Source: Bradyrhizobium sp. Leo170
GTDB lineage: Bacteria > Pseudomonadota > Alphaproteobacteria > Rhizobiales > Xanthobacteraceae
Assembly (NCBI RefSeq): GCF_004296405.1
Contig: NZ_PSRR01000029.1
Coordinates: 1 to 42,420 of the forward strand
Direction: 5' to 3'
DNA length: 42,420 nucleotides
Part shown: piece by piece, positions 31,874-40,662 of the stretch
Layout of the letters: each line of letters begins with the position of its first letter
Numbering within the stretch: the stretch's first letter is position 1
Notes under the pieces: generated by a model
The model's input: the letters and a program-made list of their open reading frames with translations, nothing else
The model's database searches: none
What the model was told of the DNA's origin: nothing
Made by a program: the position numbers and the translations under genes

Positions 31874-33136
31874 ATGTCTCAGTCCAAGCATTGTCTTCCG
31901 CGCCGAAAGGTCCTGGGTCTCCTTGCGGCGGCGCCGGTCGTTCTCACGTCTCGATCAGTGCTTGCACAAGGCCCGATCAAGATTGGTGGCATCTTTCCGT
32001 TGACCGGGGGGAATTCCGTATTTGGCAACCAGAATTATCAGGGCGTCGAGACGGCGATTGACCTTGTGAATGATCGCGGTGGCATCAACGGGCGGAAAAT
32101 CCAGCTCTTCAAGGGCGACGGGAATAGCCCGCAAGCCGCTATCAGCGAGACCAACCGTCTCGCCTCGCGAGAAGGCGTGCGCATCTTCGTCGGGAGCTCG
32201 ACGAGTGCTGTTGGGATGGTGGCGAGCCAGGAGGCCGAGCGCAATGGCGCGTTTTACTGGGAAGGCATGGCGGTTGCGAACAACTATACGGAGCGCGACT
32301 TCAAGAACGTGTTCCGGATGGGGCTGAGCGCCGCGGGCCTTGGCCAGCCCGCTCCGCTATATACCGCCCAAGTCCTTGCGCCGATGCTGAAGATCGATCC
32401 GAAAAACCTCAACGTTGCGGTCGTTGCCGAGGATTCTGCATTCGGCGTCGACGTGTCCAAGGCCGTCATCGACCAGGCTGAAAAACTCGGTATCAAGATC
32501 GGATTGCGCGAATTCTATTCTGCCAAGACCACCGATCTGTCTCCGCTGGTCCTGAAGCTACGCTCGCTCGATCCGGACATGATCATAGCCACGCAATTCA
32601 TCAATGACGCTATCCTTCTCCAGCGGCAGATGAAGGAAATGAATTACAGCCCGAAGGCGTTTGTAGGCACCAGCGCGGGTCACTCCACGCTATCTCTGGC
32701 CGAGGCGATCGGGAAGGATGTGAACGGAATCTTCTCATCGTCGTTCCCGCTCGAAGCTAATTTGAGTTCTCTAACGGCCGAGGCGCGCGCAGATCGTGAA
32801 GAGTTCGTGAAGCGCTACGAGGCGAAGTACAAGGTTACGCCTGCGGTCCAGGAGTCGCTCGGATTTGTCGTGGGCGTTGCGCTTGCGCGGGACATCGTGG
32901 GTAGGGCGGCTTCCGATGGCGCCTCGGATCTTCGTGACGCATCGCTCAAGGTCGATGTGCCGGTCGGGTCCTACATCAATGGCTGGGGTTTGAAATTCGA
33001 CGATAAGGGCCAGAATCAGCGGGCCTTCGGCAGCGTGGTCCAGTGGCAGGATCAGAAGATGATGTCCGTTTATCCGGAAGCCAACAAGGTCCGCGATCCC
33101 ATCATGGTGCCGCTGCCCGCCTGGAATGCGCGGTGA
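31874..33136 (+). CDS. Liv-type ABC transporter substrate-binding protein
   Basis: A 420-residue periplasmic protein of the branched-chain amino-acid binding family. The N-terminus has a twin-arginine-like PRRKVLGLLAAAPVVL and is cut near VLAQ at about residue 32, suggesting Tat export of a folded protein. IKIGGIFPLTGGNSVFGNQNYQGVETAIDLVN is the family opening. It feeds the LivHMGF-type genes that follow. In soil alphaproteobacteria such systems often import aromatic acids, which agrees with the FAD monooxygenase downstream; the ligand is unproven. Its ribosome site is AGGGGGTAAAGC. Confidence 0.9.
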   Translation: MSQSKHCLPRRKVLGLLAAAPVVLTSRSVLAQGPIKIGGIFPLTGGNSVFGNQNYQGVETAIDLVNDRGGINGRKIQLFKGDGNSPQAAISETNRLASREGVRIFVGSSTSAVGMVASQEAERNGAFYWEGMAVANNYTERDFKNVFRMGLSAAGLGQPAPLYTAQVLAPMLKIDPKNLNVAVVAEDSAFGVDVSKAVIDQAEKLGIKIGLREFYSAKTTDLSPLVLKLRSLDPDMIIATQFINDAILLQRQMKEMNYSPKAFVGTSAGHSTLSLAEAIGKDVNGIFSSSFPLEANLSSLTAEARADREEFVKRYEAKYKVTPAVQESLGFVVGVALARDIVGRAASDGASDLRDASLKVDVPVGSYINGWGLKFDDKGQNQRAFGSVVQWQDQKMMSVYPEANKVRDPIMVPLPAWNAR

Positions 33137-33169
33137 CATCGAACTAGAGCCGGCGATCCAAGAGCTCTC

Positions 33170-34054
33170 ATGGACATCTACATTCAGCTTGCTTTGTCGG
33201 GCCTGTTCATCGGCGGGGTGTACGCGCTGATCAGTGTCGGTTTGACCCTGGTGTTCGGCGTCTTACGAGTCGTGAACTTTGCGCATGGCGAGTACCTCAC
33301 GATAGCGATGTACCTGACGTACTTCATGTTTCAGCGCGTCGGAATCGATCCCTTTGTCGCGAGCGTTGCCGTCGTGCCGCTGATGTTCGTCCTTGGACTT
33401 GTGACTGAACGCCTGTTGATCCGACCGACGCTCGAGGCCCCGCATGTGGTCCAGGTGTTCGTCACCTTCGCGCTATCGCTGCTTCTGCAGAACCTTTTAC
33501 TGACGCTGTTCACGTCCGATTTTCGATCGATCAGGACGCCTTATGCGACGGCCGCGTTTCAGATCGGGCCACTCTATGTGTCCTGGTTGCGCGTTGCCGT
33601 TTTCGTCGTCGCGCTGATGTTGGCCGGTGGATTGGCGGCGTTTCTGAAGTACACGTACATCGGAAGCGCGATACGCGCCACGGCGCAAGATCGTCGTTCG
33701 GCGCGACTAGTCGGCATCAATGTTGACCAGGTCTACGCGGTCACATTTGCTCTTGGTTGCGCACTGGTGGGAGCGGCCGGCATCCTTCTGTCGCCATTAT
33801 TTCCAGTAAATCCCTACACCGGCGCCGACATGATCCTGATCTCATTTGTCGTCGTCGTTCTGGGCGGGATGGGAAGCATCGCCGGCGCGGTGGTGGCGGG
33901 ACTCTCGATCGGCATAGTGGAGTCGTTCACCGGGTACTTTGCTGGTGGAGAATTGAAGCAGCTCGTCTATTTTGTTCTGTTCATGGTTGTTCTCGCCGTG
34001 CGTCCCAATGGTCTCTTCGGCCGCAAGGGTGCCGAAGTCATGGATGTCACGTGA
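33170..34054 (+). CDS. livH: Liv-type ABC permease (LivH-like)
   Basis: A 294-residue membrane subunit with about eight hydrophobic segments. LSGLFIGGVYALISVGLTLVFGVLRVVNFAHGEY is the diagnostic LivH opening and GGMGSIAGAVVAGLSIGIVE the conserved loop. The stop shares bases with the next start (TGATG at 34052-34056), so it is coupled to the LivM-like gene. The symbol describes the family, not branched-chain amino-acid specificity. Confidence 0.92.
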   Translation: MDIYIQLALSGLFIGGVYALISVGLTLVFGVLRVVNFAHGEYLTIAMYLTYFMFQRVGIDPFVASVAVVPLMFVLGLVTERLLIRPTLEAPHVVQVFVTFALSLLLQNLLLTLFTSDFRSIRTPYATAAFQIGPLYVSWLRVAVFVVALMLAGGLAAFLKYTYIGSAIRATAQDRRSARLVGINVDQVYAVTFALGCALVGAAGILLSPLFPVNPYTGADMILISFVVVVLGGMGSIAGAVVAGLSIGIVESFTGYFAGGELKQLVYFVLFMVVLAVRPNGLFGRKGAEVMDVT

Positions 34055-35034
34055 TGAAGCCGGCTCACTCTCCACTCACCGGACTTCTGCTGCCCGCTGC
34101 CGGATTTGTGGCTTTGGCGGTTCTGCCCCTCATATTTTCTGACGCGTTCTTCGTGGCAGCAGTCACGCTGGCACTTCTGGGTGCCGCCGCGTCACTCGCT
34201 TGGAACCTAAGCGGAGGATATGCGGGCCAGTTGTCGCTTGGCCATGCAGCCTTCTACGGCATTGGCGCCTATGTCTCGACCATCCTTTTCCTGAAGGCGG
34301 GGATTAGTCCGCTCATAGGAATGTGGCTCGGCGCGATTGTCAGCGCGGCTCTGGCCGTTTTCCTGGGCGCCATCACGATGCGGCTGAAGGGCTCCTTCTT
34401 CGTCATGTCGACGCTCGCCTTTGGCGCCGTCGTCCACATCAGCGCCATCAACTTGCGAGATCTCACCGGCGGGCCATCGGGGTTGGCGATCCCACTTCGG
34501 CCGAGCCCTGAGAATCTGATCTTCGCCAAGAAGCTCGTCTACACTTACGTCGCCCTCGTTCTCGTCATTGTCTTCTACGCAGTCACGCGGATGATTGCTG
34601 TGAGCAAGGTGGGTTATGCGTTGGTTGCGTTCCGGGAGAACCACCAGGCCGCGCGCGCGCTCGGAATCCGCACCTTACCTCTTCGGATAGGCGTATTCGC
34701 GCTGTCTGCCGGCCTCATCAGCATTTGCGGCAGCGTGCATGCGCAATACTATCTGTATGTTGATCCGGACAGCGTGATGGGCCTGAACCTGTCGCTCAAT
34801 TTTGCGCTGATGGCGATCGTTGGCGGACTCGGCACGGCATACGGCCCGATCGTCGGCGCACTCCTGGTGTCGGTCGTCTCCGTAGTCATGCAGGTGTATC
34901 TTGGTGATCAAATCTCAGGCCTGACGCAGCTTGCCTACGCAGCCATCGTGATCCTGGTGCTGCTTGCCGCCCCAACGGGGCTCGGACCCTCGGTACATGC
35001 GTTCTTGAAGCGGAGCGCGATATGGCGGTCCTGA
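34054..35034 (+). CDS. livM: Liv-type ABC permease (LivM-like)
   Basis: A 326-residue membrane subunit. AWNLSGGYAGQLSLGHAAFYGIGAY is the LivM hallmark, with GGLGTAYGPIVGALLV later. It forms the channel with the LivH-like subunit. It has no fused ATPase, unlike some family members. The 3' end overlaps the LivG-like gene by 13 bp. Confidence 0.92.
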   Translation: MKPAHSPLTGLLLPAAGFVALAVLPLIFSDAFFVAAVTLALLGAAASLAWNLSGGYAGQLSLGHAAFYGIGAYVSTILFLKAGISPLIGMWLGAIVSAALAVFLGAITMRLKGSFFVMSTLAFGAVVHISAINLRDLTGGPSGLAIPLRPSPENLIFAKKLVYTYVALVLVIVFYAVTRMIAVSKVGYALVAFRENHQAARALGIRTLPLRIGVFALSAGLISICGSVHAQYYLYVDPDSVMGLNLSLNFALMAIVGGLGTAYGPIVGALLVSVVSVVMQVYLGDQISGLTQLAYAAIVILVLLAAPTGLGPSVHAFLKRSAIWRS

Positions 35035-35753
35035 CGGCAACGGATTTGACGAAGCGCTTCGGGGGCTTGACCGCAGTCAAGGACGTCAGCTTCACGGCAC
35101 GCCCCGGCGAAATCCTTTCGATCATCGGGCCCAACGGGGCGGGAAAGACCACCGTCTTCAATCTGTTGACCGGATTTCTCAGGCCGGACCGGGGCTCAGT
35201 ATCCCTCGACGACATGGATTTAGGGGGCGTCTCTCCCGAAAGCAGGTGTCGCGCGGGCCTCGCTCGCACCTTTCAGATCGTGCAGCCATTTCGGGGCCTG
35301 AGCGTGCTCGACAACGTCGTCATGGGGGCAATGCTTCGTGCACGGTCGATCGAAATGGCACGTGAGATCGCCCGGAAAGTGTTGAGCGATCTTGACATGT
35401 CGGCTCTATGTGATGTCTCCGCTGGACAGCTTCCGATCGGCGACCGTAAGCGGCTGGAGATGGCCAAAGTCCTGGCAACGTCCCCTCGCGCACTCCTGCT
35501 TGATGAGGTCATGGGCGGGCTTATCCCGATCGAAGTCAAGAAAATGATCGGCTTCATTCAACGGCTGAGGGAGCGAGGCATAGCTCTCGTGGTGATCGAG
35601 CATCACATGAGCGCGGTGATGCAGCTATCGGATCGCATCCTGGTCCTTCAAAATGGGGAGCCGATCGCAACGGGAACTCCTGCGGAGGTTACGCGCGATC
35701 CGGTGGTGCTGTCGGCGTATCTTGGCGCCAATTTTGCGGCGTCGAGGAGCTAG
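35022..35753 (+). CDS. livG: Liv-type ABC ATP-binding protein (LivG-like) with divergent signature motif
   Basis: A 243-residue ATPase. Walker A is GPNGAGKTT, Walker B ALLLDEVMGGL and the H-loop VVIEHHM. The signature helix, usually LSxGxQ, reads LPIGDRKRLEMAK, so it lacks the standard glutamine. Similar changes occur in other LivG proteins whose ligands are not amino acids, as far as I recall. The partner LivF-like ATPase has a regular signature, and the pair could hydrolyse ATP asymmetrically. Ends three bases before the LivF-like gene. Confidence 0.9.
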   Translation: MAVLTATDLTKRFGGLTAVKDVSFTARPGEILSIIGPNGAGKTTVFNLLTGFLRPDRGSVSLDDMDLGGVSPESRCRAGLARTFQIVQPFRGLSVLDNVVMGAMLRARSIEMAREIARKVLSDLDMSALCDVSAGQLPIGDRKRLEMAKVLATSPRALLLDEVMGGLIPIEVKKMIGFIQRLRERGIALVVIEHHMSAVMQLSDRILVLQNGEPIATGTPAEVTRDPVVLSAYLGANFAASRS

Positions 35754-35756
35754 TCG

Positions 35757-36461
35757 ATGCTGCGCGTCCGTGATCTCAGTGTACGTTTCGGAGACGTACA
35801 AGCCGTCGAACAGCTTTCATTTGACGTGGGAGCTGGGCAAATCGTCGGGTTGGTTGGCAGCAATGGCGCAGGCAAGACCACAACATTGTCCGCGATATCG
35901 GCGCTGGTCAAGAATCGCAGCGGGAGCATAGAGCTCGACGGCAAGGATATCTCGCGGCTGCCTCCTCATCAGATTGTCGAGCAGGGCTTGATTCATGTGC
36001 CGGAGGGACGCCGGCTGTTTCCGTTTATGAGCGTTCTGGAGAACCTGGAAATCGGAGCGTACGGAAAGGCGGCGCGTGACAAGCGAAAGCAGCAGCTCGA
36101 GTTCATCTTCGATCTCCTGCCACGCTTGGCGGAGCGCTGTGACCAACTGGCCGGTACCCTGTCAGGGGGAGAGCAACAGATGTGCGCCATCGGTCGCGGA
36201 CTAATGTCATGTCCTCGACTGTTGATGTTGGACGAGCCAACGCTTGGCTTGGCACCAATGCTCGTCGAGGACGTATTCAGACTGGTGAAGGCGATTCGGG
36301 ATAGGGGCGTTCCGATCCTGATCGTCGAGCAGCAGGTCGTCCACGTGCTCGAGACGGCCGACTATGCTTATGTGCTGGAAAGCGGACGGGGCGCCATGCA
36401 TGGCCTCGGCGCCACGCTCTTGCAGGATGATGGATTGAGACGTGCCTACCTTGGGATCTGA
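35757..36461 (+). CDS. livF: Liv-type ABC ATP-binding protein (LivF-like)
   Basis: A 234-residue ATPase. Walker A GSNGAGKTT, signature LSGGEQQMCAIGRGLM, Walker B LLMLDEPTLGLAP and the H-loop IVEQQV are intact. It completes the importer with LivG, LivH and LivM-like subunits. Its 3' end overlaps the TetR gene by 20 bp, showing that regulator and transporter share a transcript. Confidence 0.92.
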   Translation: MLRVRDLSVRFGDVQAVEQLSFDVGAGQIVGLVGSNGAGKTTTLSAISALVKNRSGSIELDGKDISRLPPHQIVEQGLIHVPEGRRLFPFMSVLENLEIGAYGKAARDKRKQQLEFIFDLLPRLAERCDQLAGTLSGGEQQMCAIGRGLMSCPRLLMLDEPTLGLAPMLVEDVFRLVKAIRDRGVPILIVEQQVVHVLETADYAYVLESGRGAMHGLGATLLQDDGLRRAYLGI

Positions 36462-37116
36462 TGATAAGCGCGACCCGGTCGCGATAAAGGAGCGTCGCCG
36501 CTCAAAGCGGATTGTGCGCCGACGCGCCGAGATTATCGACGCTGCAAAGAACATCTTTCTCGCGGGCGACTATGCGTCGGTCACGATCGACGACATCGCG
36601 GATACCGCGGGCATATCGCGGGCGACGATTTATCTGTATTTCAAGAGCAAGCAGGAAGTATATACGGAGCTTCTGTTCCGCGACCTTGATGCGATGATCA
36701 CGATGCTGATCACGTCGTTCGACCGGAACGACTCGGTCCGCAATAACCTGTTTCGAATGTCGATCTCCTATATGAACTTCTTTCGCGTTCATCCGGAGTA
36801 TTTTACGACCCTTTCGTTCTTCTTCATGCCGGGTCGCAAGGAAACGTTGCCTCCCGATGCCGCTGCCAAAATTAGCGCGCGGCTCAATGACGGCATTCTA
36901 ACGATCGAGGAAGCCATCAAGTTGGGAATTTCGCGCGGAGAGGCACGGCCGGTCGACGCGCGCGCGGCGACGCTTTCTCTGTGGGGGCAGTGGATGGGTA
37001 ACGCTTACCTCGCTGTTGCCGGCCGGACGACAATCTATGAGCGCACGATCGAGCAGGTTTACGCGGATGGTATCGATCTCTTTCTCGACGGCCTCACGGT
37101 GCGGAGCCCCGGCTGA
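36442..37116 (+). CDS. TetR-family transcriptional regulator
   Basis: A 224-residue regulator starting with GTG inside the LivF-like gene. The helix-turn-helix is IIDAAKNIFLAGDYASVTIDDIADTAGISRATIYLYFKSKQEVY (about residues 31-74); the rest is the all-helical ligand domain. The first 25 residues are very basic (KERRRSKRIVRRRAE) and may extend DNA contact. It probably represses the Liv-type operon at the palindromes near 31646-31668 and so regulates itself. The effector would be the imported compound or its CoA ester. Confidence 0.9.
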   Translation: MPTLGSDDKRDPVAIKERRRSKRIVRRRAEIIDAAKNIFLAGDYASVTIDDIADTAGISRATIYLYFKSKQEVYTELLFRDLDAMITMLITSFDRNDSVRNNLFRMSISYMNFFRVHPEYFTTLSFFFMPGRKETLPPDAAAKISARLNDGILTIEEAIKLGISRGEARPVDARAATLSLWGQWMGNAYLAVAGRTTIYERTIEQVYADGIDLFLDGLTVRSPG

Positions 37117-37219
37117 AGTACGTAAGGTCGATCACCGTCTGAACGGCAGCAAGAGTCTCGATTAGACACGCAGCATCTCCGCTCGATCGCGCGCGGATGC
37201 TTGGGGAGGAGCACACTCG

Positions 37220-37738
37220 ATGAATATCGAAACTTACGTCCTGAAGGGCAACGGACGCATTCCGAATTCGTGTCTGCCGGTTCTGATCTACCGTCAAGCC
37301 TTCGATATGCGTCCTCCGGAAATAGAGGATTTGTTTCGAAAGAACGAATGGCCGACGGATTGGCACAGTTCTTTCGGTATGTATCCACGCCACCACTTTC
37401 ACAGTGATGCCCACGAATTGATCGCGGTGACGCGCGGTACCTTGGTGGGACGCTTCGGCGGCCCGGAGGGTGTGTGCGTGACGATGACGAAAGGTGATTT
37501 CGTCGTGATCCCCGCAGGAGTAGGGCACTTCGGGGAGTCGATCACAGAAGACTTGCGCCTGACGGGGGCATTTCCGATGGGCCATGCCATCCACGATTTC
37601 AGGCTGGGCTATGTCGAGGAGTACGCACGGATGGTGGAACGCTCTCGGCGTGTGCCTATCCCTGTGTTTGATCCCCTGGAAGGCTCGTCCGGCTCGCTAC
37701 CACAAATCTGGCACGATGCTCTGGGAGGCAAGCAGTAA
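37220..37738 (+). CDS. YjlB-like cupin protein
   Basis: A 172-residue single-domain cupin. ETYVLKGNGRIPNSCLPVLIYRQAF at the start and the metal-binding cupin boxes (HHFHSDAHELIAVTRGTLVGRFGG and GDFVVIPAGVGHFGES) match the Bacillus YjlB family, whose function is unknown. The histidines of both boxes are present, so it probably binds a metal ion. GGGGAGGAG precedes the ATG. Its stop overlaps the start of the FAD monooxygenase (TAATG), so the two are coupled and may catalyse consecutive steps. Confidence 0.85.
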   Translation: MNIETYVLKGNGRIPNSCLPVLIYRQAFDMRPPEIEDLFRKNEWPTDWHSSFGMYPRHHFHSDAHELIAVTRGTLVGRFGGPEGVCVTMTKGDFVVIPAGVGHFGESITEDLRLTGAFPMGHAIHDFRLGYVEEYARMVERSRRVPIPVFDPLEGSSGSLPQIWHDALGGKQ

Positions 37739-38889
37739 TGCCGAGCGCCGAGATCGTGGGGGGCGGCATTGCGGGCCTCGTCGCAAGCATTCAGCTCGCC
37801 AGAAAAGGATGGACCGTGAGGCTCCATGAGCGAAGCGAAGCGCTGAGGGCAGGCGGTAACGGACTTCCGATATTCGAAAATGGGTTGCGTGTTCTCGAAG
37901 CGTTAGGCCTCCACGAGGCCATACGGACGCGCGGGCACCAGCTCAACCACTGGATCATTCGACTGAGTTCCGGTCAGAAGACGAAGGAGTACGAGCCCTT
38001 TGCAGCAACCGGTGGCCGGATTGTGATGTTCCAGCGGCAGGCTCTTGTCGATCCGCTGGCCGAGGCGGCTGTCAGGGCTGGCGTGACGATAGAGACTGGC
38101 TCAAGGGTTCTCAGCGCCGGGCAAGAAGGCCTTCTGCATCTGGAAGGAGGACGCCGGATTGAGGCCGACCTTGTCGTCGGGGCCGATGGCATCCAATCGA
38201 TCGTAAGGAGATCGGTCGCGGGAAAGCTTCCTTTGGGCAAACATCGCAAGGGCGCTATTCGCCTACTGATTCCGATTCATCCCGGCGACTTTCCCGATGG
38301 GAATGACCATGTTGCGACCGAGTACAACGATCCGAGCGGACGACGCATCGGACTTCTCCCATGCTCGTCGCAGACTATGTACATGATCCTTGTGGCCTTG
38401 CTCTCGGATCCAGAAGCACTGAGCATGCCGATCGATCCGGGCCTTTGGAAGGCTACGTTTCCGACGTTGGGAAGGTTCATCGACCGGGTCGGCTCGGAGG
38501 GGCATTACGATGAGTACCATTCGATCTTTCCGCCCACCTGGCATTACGGCAAGTGCGTCCTGATTGGCGACGCTGCCCACGGGATGACGCCGGCGCTTGG
38601 CCAGGGGGCAAACTCAGCGATGATGACAGCCTATTCGCTGGGGGCGACTGATCTCTTGAACGGCTCACTATCGGACGCTCTGACCGCATGGGAGGCGAAA
38701 ATCCGGCCGCTCGTCCATTTCACCCAGAAGTTTGCCGAAGGGATTACCGAAGGCCGGCTGGACCCCAAGAACGATATCTTCTTCAGCGATCCGGCACTCC
38801 GCCCGTTGCTGAGCGCCGACATTCCCAACATGCGGTTCGACACGCCGAACTTCGACGCCCTGAACCCTTCACTTTCCGACGCCGTATAA
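37738..38889 (+). CDS. FAD-dependent aromatic monooxygenase (salicylate/4-hydroxybenzoate hydroxylase type)
   Basis: A 383-residue class A flavoprotein hydroxylase. The FAD dinucleotide motif is EIVGGGIAGLVAS (residues 5-17), followed by a DG motif in VVGADGIQS and the GD motif in VLIGDAAHGMTPALGQGAN (about residues 274-292). Such enzymes hydroxylate an activated ring with NAD(P)H and oxygen. Located after an importer and a cupin, it is probably the first catabolic step for the imported compound. The substrate pocket cannot be read, so the substrate is open. Confidence 0.9.
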   Translation: MPSAEIVGGGIAGLVASIQLARKGWTVRLHERSEALRAGGNGLPIFENGLRVLEALGLHEAIRTRGHQLNHWIIRLSSGQKTKEYEPFAATGGRIVMFQRQALVDPLAEAAVRAGVTIETGSRVLSAGQEGLLHLEGGRRIEADLVVGADGIQSIVRRSVAGKLPLGKHRKGAIRLLIPIHPGDFPDGNDHVATEYNDPSGRRIGLLPCSSQTMYMILVALLSDPEALSMPIDPGLWKATFPTLGRFIDRVGSEGHYDEYHSIFPPTWHYGKCVLIGDAAHGMTPALGQGANSAMMTAYSLGATDLLNGSLSDALTAWEAKIRPLVHFTQKFAEGITEGRLDPKNDIFFSDPALRPLLSADIPNMRFDTPNFDALNPSLSDAV

Positions 38890-38919
38890 CGGCATCCAGC
38901 CCCAAAGAAAGGTCAACCG

Positions 38920-39204
38920 ATGTTCCAGAAGCCTCCGGCTGCCGAACTGTACGACACGTTGGCGGATACCTCCGGCTATGCGCGACCCACCGATGATTTT
39001 GGCGAGGCCACGGTCGGCGATCCGCTCGAGAACTTGCAGAAGTTGCGCCAGATGTTGATCGATAAGCGTCGATATCTGGCGCAGGATGCAATGACCTATC
39101 CTGTAGTATTCCTCGGGCGTGCGCAGGATATTGCAGACGTTCAGAACCTTCTGAATTCTCTGGACCAGGCGATTGAACATGAGCAAGCGTTGCGGAGATC
39201 TTGA
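38920..39204 (+). CDS. 94-residue protein of unknown function
   Basis: ATG at 38920 follows AAAGAAAGG, 30 bp after the monooxygenase stop. The product has an N-terminal FQKPPAAELYDTLADTSGYARP and a helical C-terminal half (LENLQKLRQMLIDKRRYL, then AQDIADVQNLLNSLDQAIEHE). No family recognised. It is acidic, soluble and lacks a signal peptide; as the last intact gene of this cassette it may be an accessory subunit of the hydroxylase. Confidence 0.65.
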   Translation: MFQKPPAAELYDTLADTSGYARPTDDFGEATVGDPLENLQKLRQMLIDKRRYLAQDAMTYPVVFLGRAQDIADVQNLLNSLDQAIEHEQALRRS

Positions 39205-39274
39205 GCGGCCGAGACTGTTCTCATCTCAATGACGCACAAGGCAAGGATTCGCTGCCGTCAAGGGAGCTGATCCA

Positions 39275-39540
39275 ATGCTTTTTGGTTCCATTGATTTCGC
39301 TCGGATCGCGTACTTTGGAAGCGCCATCTGCGAATGTCGAACTCGCCCAGAAGATCGGCCTATCATCGTCTCCCTGCCTGCGGCGTGTGAAGCGCTTAGA
39401 AACGGAAGGGGTTATCGAAGGCGATCGCGCCCTGCTCAGCCGCGACCGGGTTGGTCTCGGTATAACAGTGTTTGTCAGCATTAAGATAGAGGGACATGCG
39501 AGCGAGGGCGCTGACGAATTCGTGGCGGCCGTACGCGCTC
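39275..39540 (+). pseudogene. Lrp/AsnC-family regulator, frameshifted and 3'-truncated
   Basis: ATG at 39275 with AAGGGAG eight bases upstream begins MLFGSIDFARI, and the frame then shifts near 39308 (two bases missing by comparison with the family): the other frame continues RTLEAPSANVELAQKIGLSSSPCLRRVKRLETEGVI, a typical AsnC helix-turn-helix, and RVGLGITVFVSIKIEGH, the start of the ligand domain. At about 39538 the Lrp sequence stops abruptly and becomes SDR sequence. The gene can no longer make a full regulator. A frame from 39201 exists but skips the true start. Confidence 0.75.
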
Positions 39541-40017
39541 GATGACTGGAACTTCGTGTTGAATGTGAACCTCGCGAGTACGTTCTTGTTCATGCAGGCG
39601 GCGGCACGTCATATGCTGAAGGCAGGCTCGGGCTCGATCGTCAACATATCATCGATCACTGGCGCTCGTGGCATTCCCGATCGTTGCGCCTATGCGGCGA
39701 CAAAGGCCGCGGTCAATTCGCTCACGCAGTCAGGCGCGACCGCATGAGCAACGCGAGGCATACGGGTGAATGCGGTCGCTCCCGGTTTCACGAAACCGTC
39801 GCTGGTGCAGGTTTTCATCGACAAAGGAAATATCGACCCCGATCACATGATCAATCGCACGCCCATGCACCGCCTCGCTTCACCCGAGAAAATCGCCGCC
39901 GCGATCGTGTTTCTGGGTAGCGACGAGAGCAGCTTCATGACCGGTCAGACAATTTATGTCGATGGTGGCTACATGGCCCAATATGGGATTCCATCGTCCT
40001 ATAAGAATAACCATTGA
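39538..40017 (+). pseudogene. SDR-family dehydrogenase remnant, 5'-truncated with in-frame stop
   Basis: The sequence begins in the middle of a short-chain dehydrogenase: LDDWNFVLNVNLASTFLFMQAAARHML, the catalytic serine in SIVNISSITG and the YAATK motif are present, but the cofactor-binding N-terminal third is missing. A TGA at 39745-39747 replaces the tryptophan codon normally found in the EWA segment; the same frame continues RGIRVNAVAPGF and ends with TGQTIYVDGGYMAQYG. The truncation point coincides with the end of the Lrp remnant, so one deletion joined both. Confidence 0.8.
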
Positions 40018-40465
40018 TGAACATCGATAGCGATCAGCGTCTCAGGCATTTGAGGCTGCTTTCGACATCACTGGTCAGTCGAGTATCCGTCGTCGGGTTG
40101 ATCGCCATCGAACGCCGCGTGCGGTGAGATCGAGAAACGCCTCGCAATCCACTGATTTCAAGAAAAATGGCGGCAGCTTATGCGCCGTACTTCCGCTCGC
40201 TGAGCGGCGTCTCGATGCAGGTTCAAAGCGGGACGAGCAGAATGACGCAGATATGTTAGGGGAGGTGTAACAATGGGAACACTTCGCCCGAGGAGGCCGC
40301 TTGCCGTGCCTCGTCGCAAGTGCCAGCTTCGGATCCAAAAGGACCCCCCGCATTTTTTGCGCAACTCAAATCGGTTCGAAAAATCGAGCCGAAAATTCGT
40401 TAGTCAAGGCAGCGGGATGCAAAATCGAATCGTTCTTCTTTGGTGTCCGCAACAGATTGATTCGC
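40018..40465. other. Non-coding stretch without recognisable gene
   Basis: Only a hairpin (TCGGTTCGA at 40371-40379 with TCGAGCCGA at 40384-40392, one mismatch) stands out. The open frame at 40273 with a ribosome-like site runs antisense across the tRNA fragment and is not credible as a protein. Confidence 0.4.
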
Positions 40466-40513
40466 TGGTGGGCCCGGAGGACTCGAACCTGCAACCAGAC
40501 CGTTATGAGCGGC
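40466..40513 (-). pseudogene. 3' half of a CAT-anticodon tRNA (fragment, possible att remnant)
   Basis: Read on the minus strand the segment has an anticodon loop CTCATAA, a T-arm GGTTCGAGTCC and a 3' end GGGCCCACCA. The D-arm and 5' acceptor strand are absent, the T-stem has a C-C mismatch and one base is missing before the acceptor strand. So it is not a working tRNA. Fragments of tRNA 3' ends are typical leftovers of integration by site-specific recombinases. Confidence 0.65.
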
Positions 40514-40662
40514 AGAATAGCGATCAGCTTCGTTGAATTTCCTACGTTTTCGTTCGATTTCGATCGCGTTCGTTGCGCTTCGTTGATGCCGTTTCTAGTG
40601 CGAAACTGGTCCGATTGCACAACTCTCCTTTCGGAGGACGGACCATCGCATCGGGGTCCCTA

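Noticed and set aside
40273..40536. 87-codon frame with a plausible ribosome site (GGGGAGGTG)
   Set aside because: It reads antisense through the tRNA fragment, producing the VGPEDSNL-type artefact often seen in false ORFs, and has no other support.
40511..40600. TTCGTT-rich stretch next to the tRNA fragment that looked like a tandem repeat
   Set aside because: Spacing between the TTCGTT units is irregular and no longer unit is conserved, so it is neither a CRISPR nor a regular tandem repeat.
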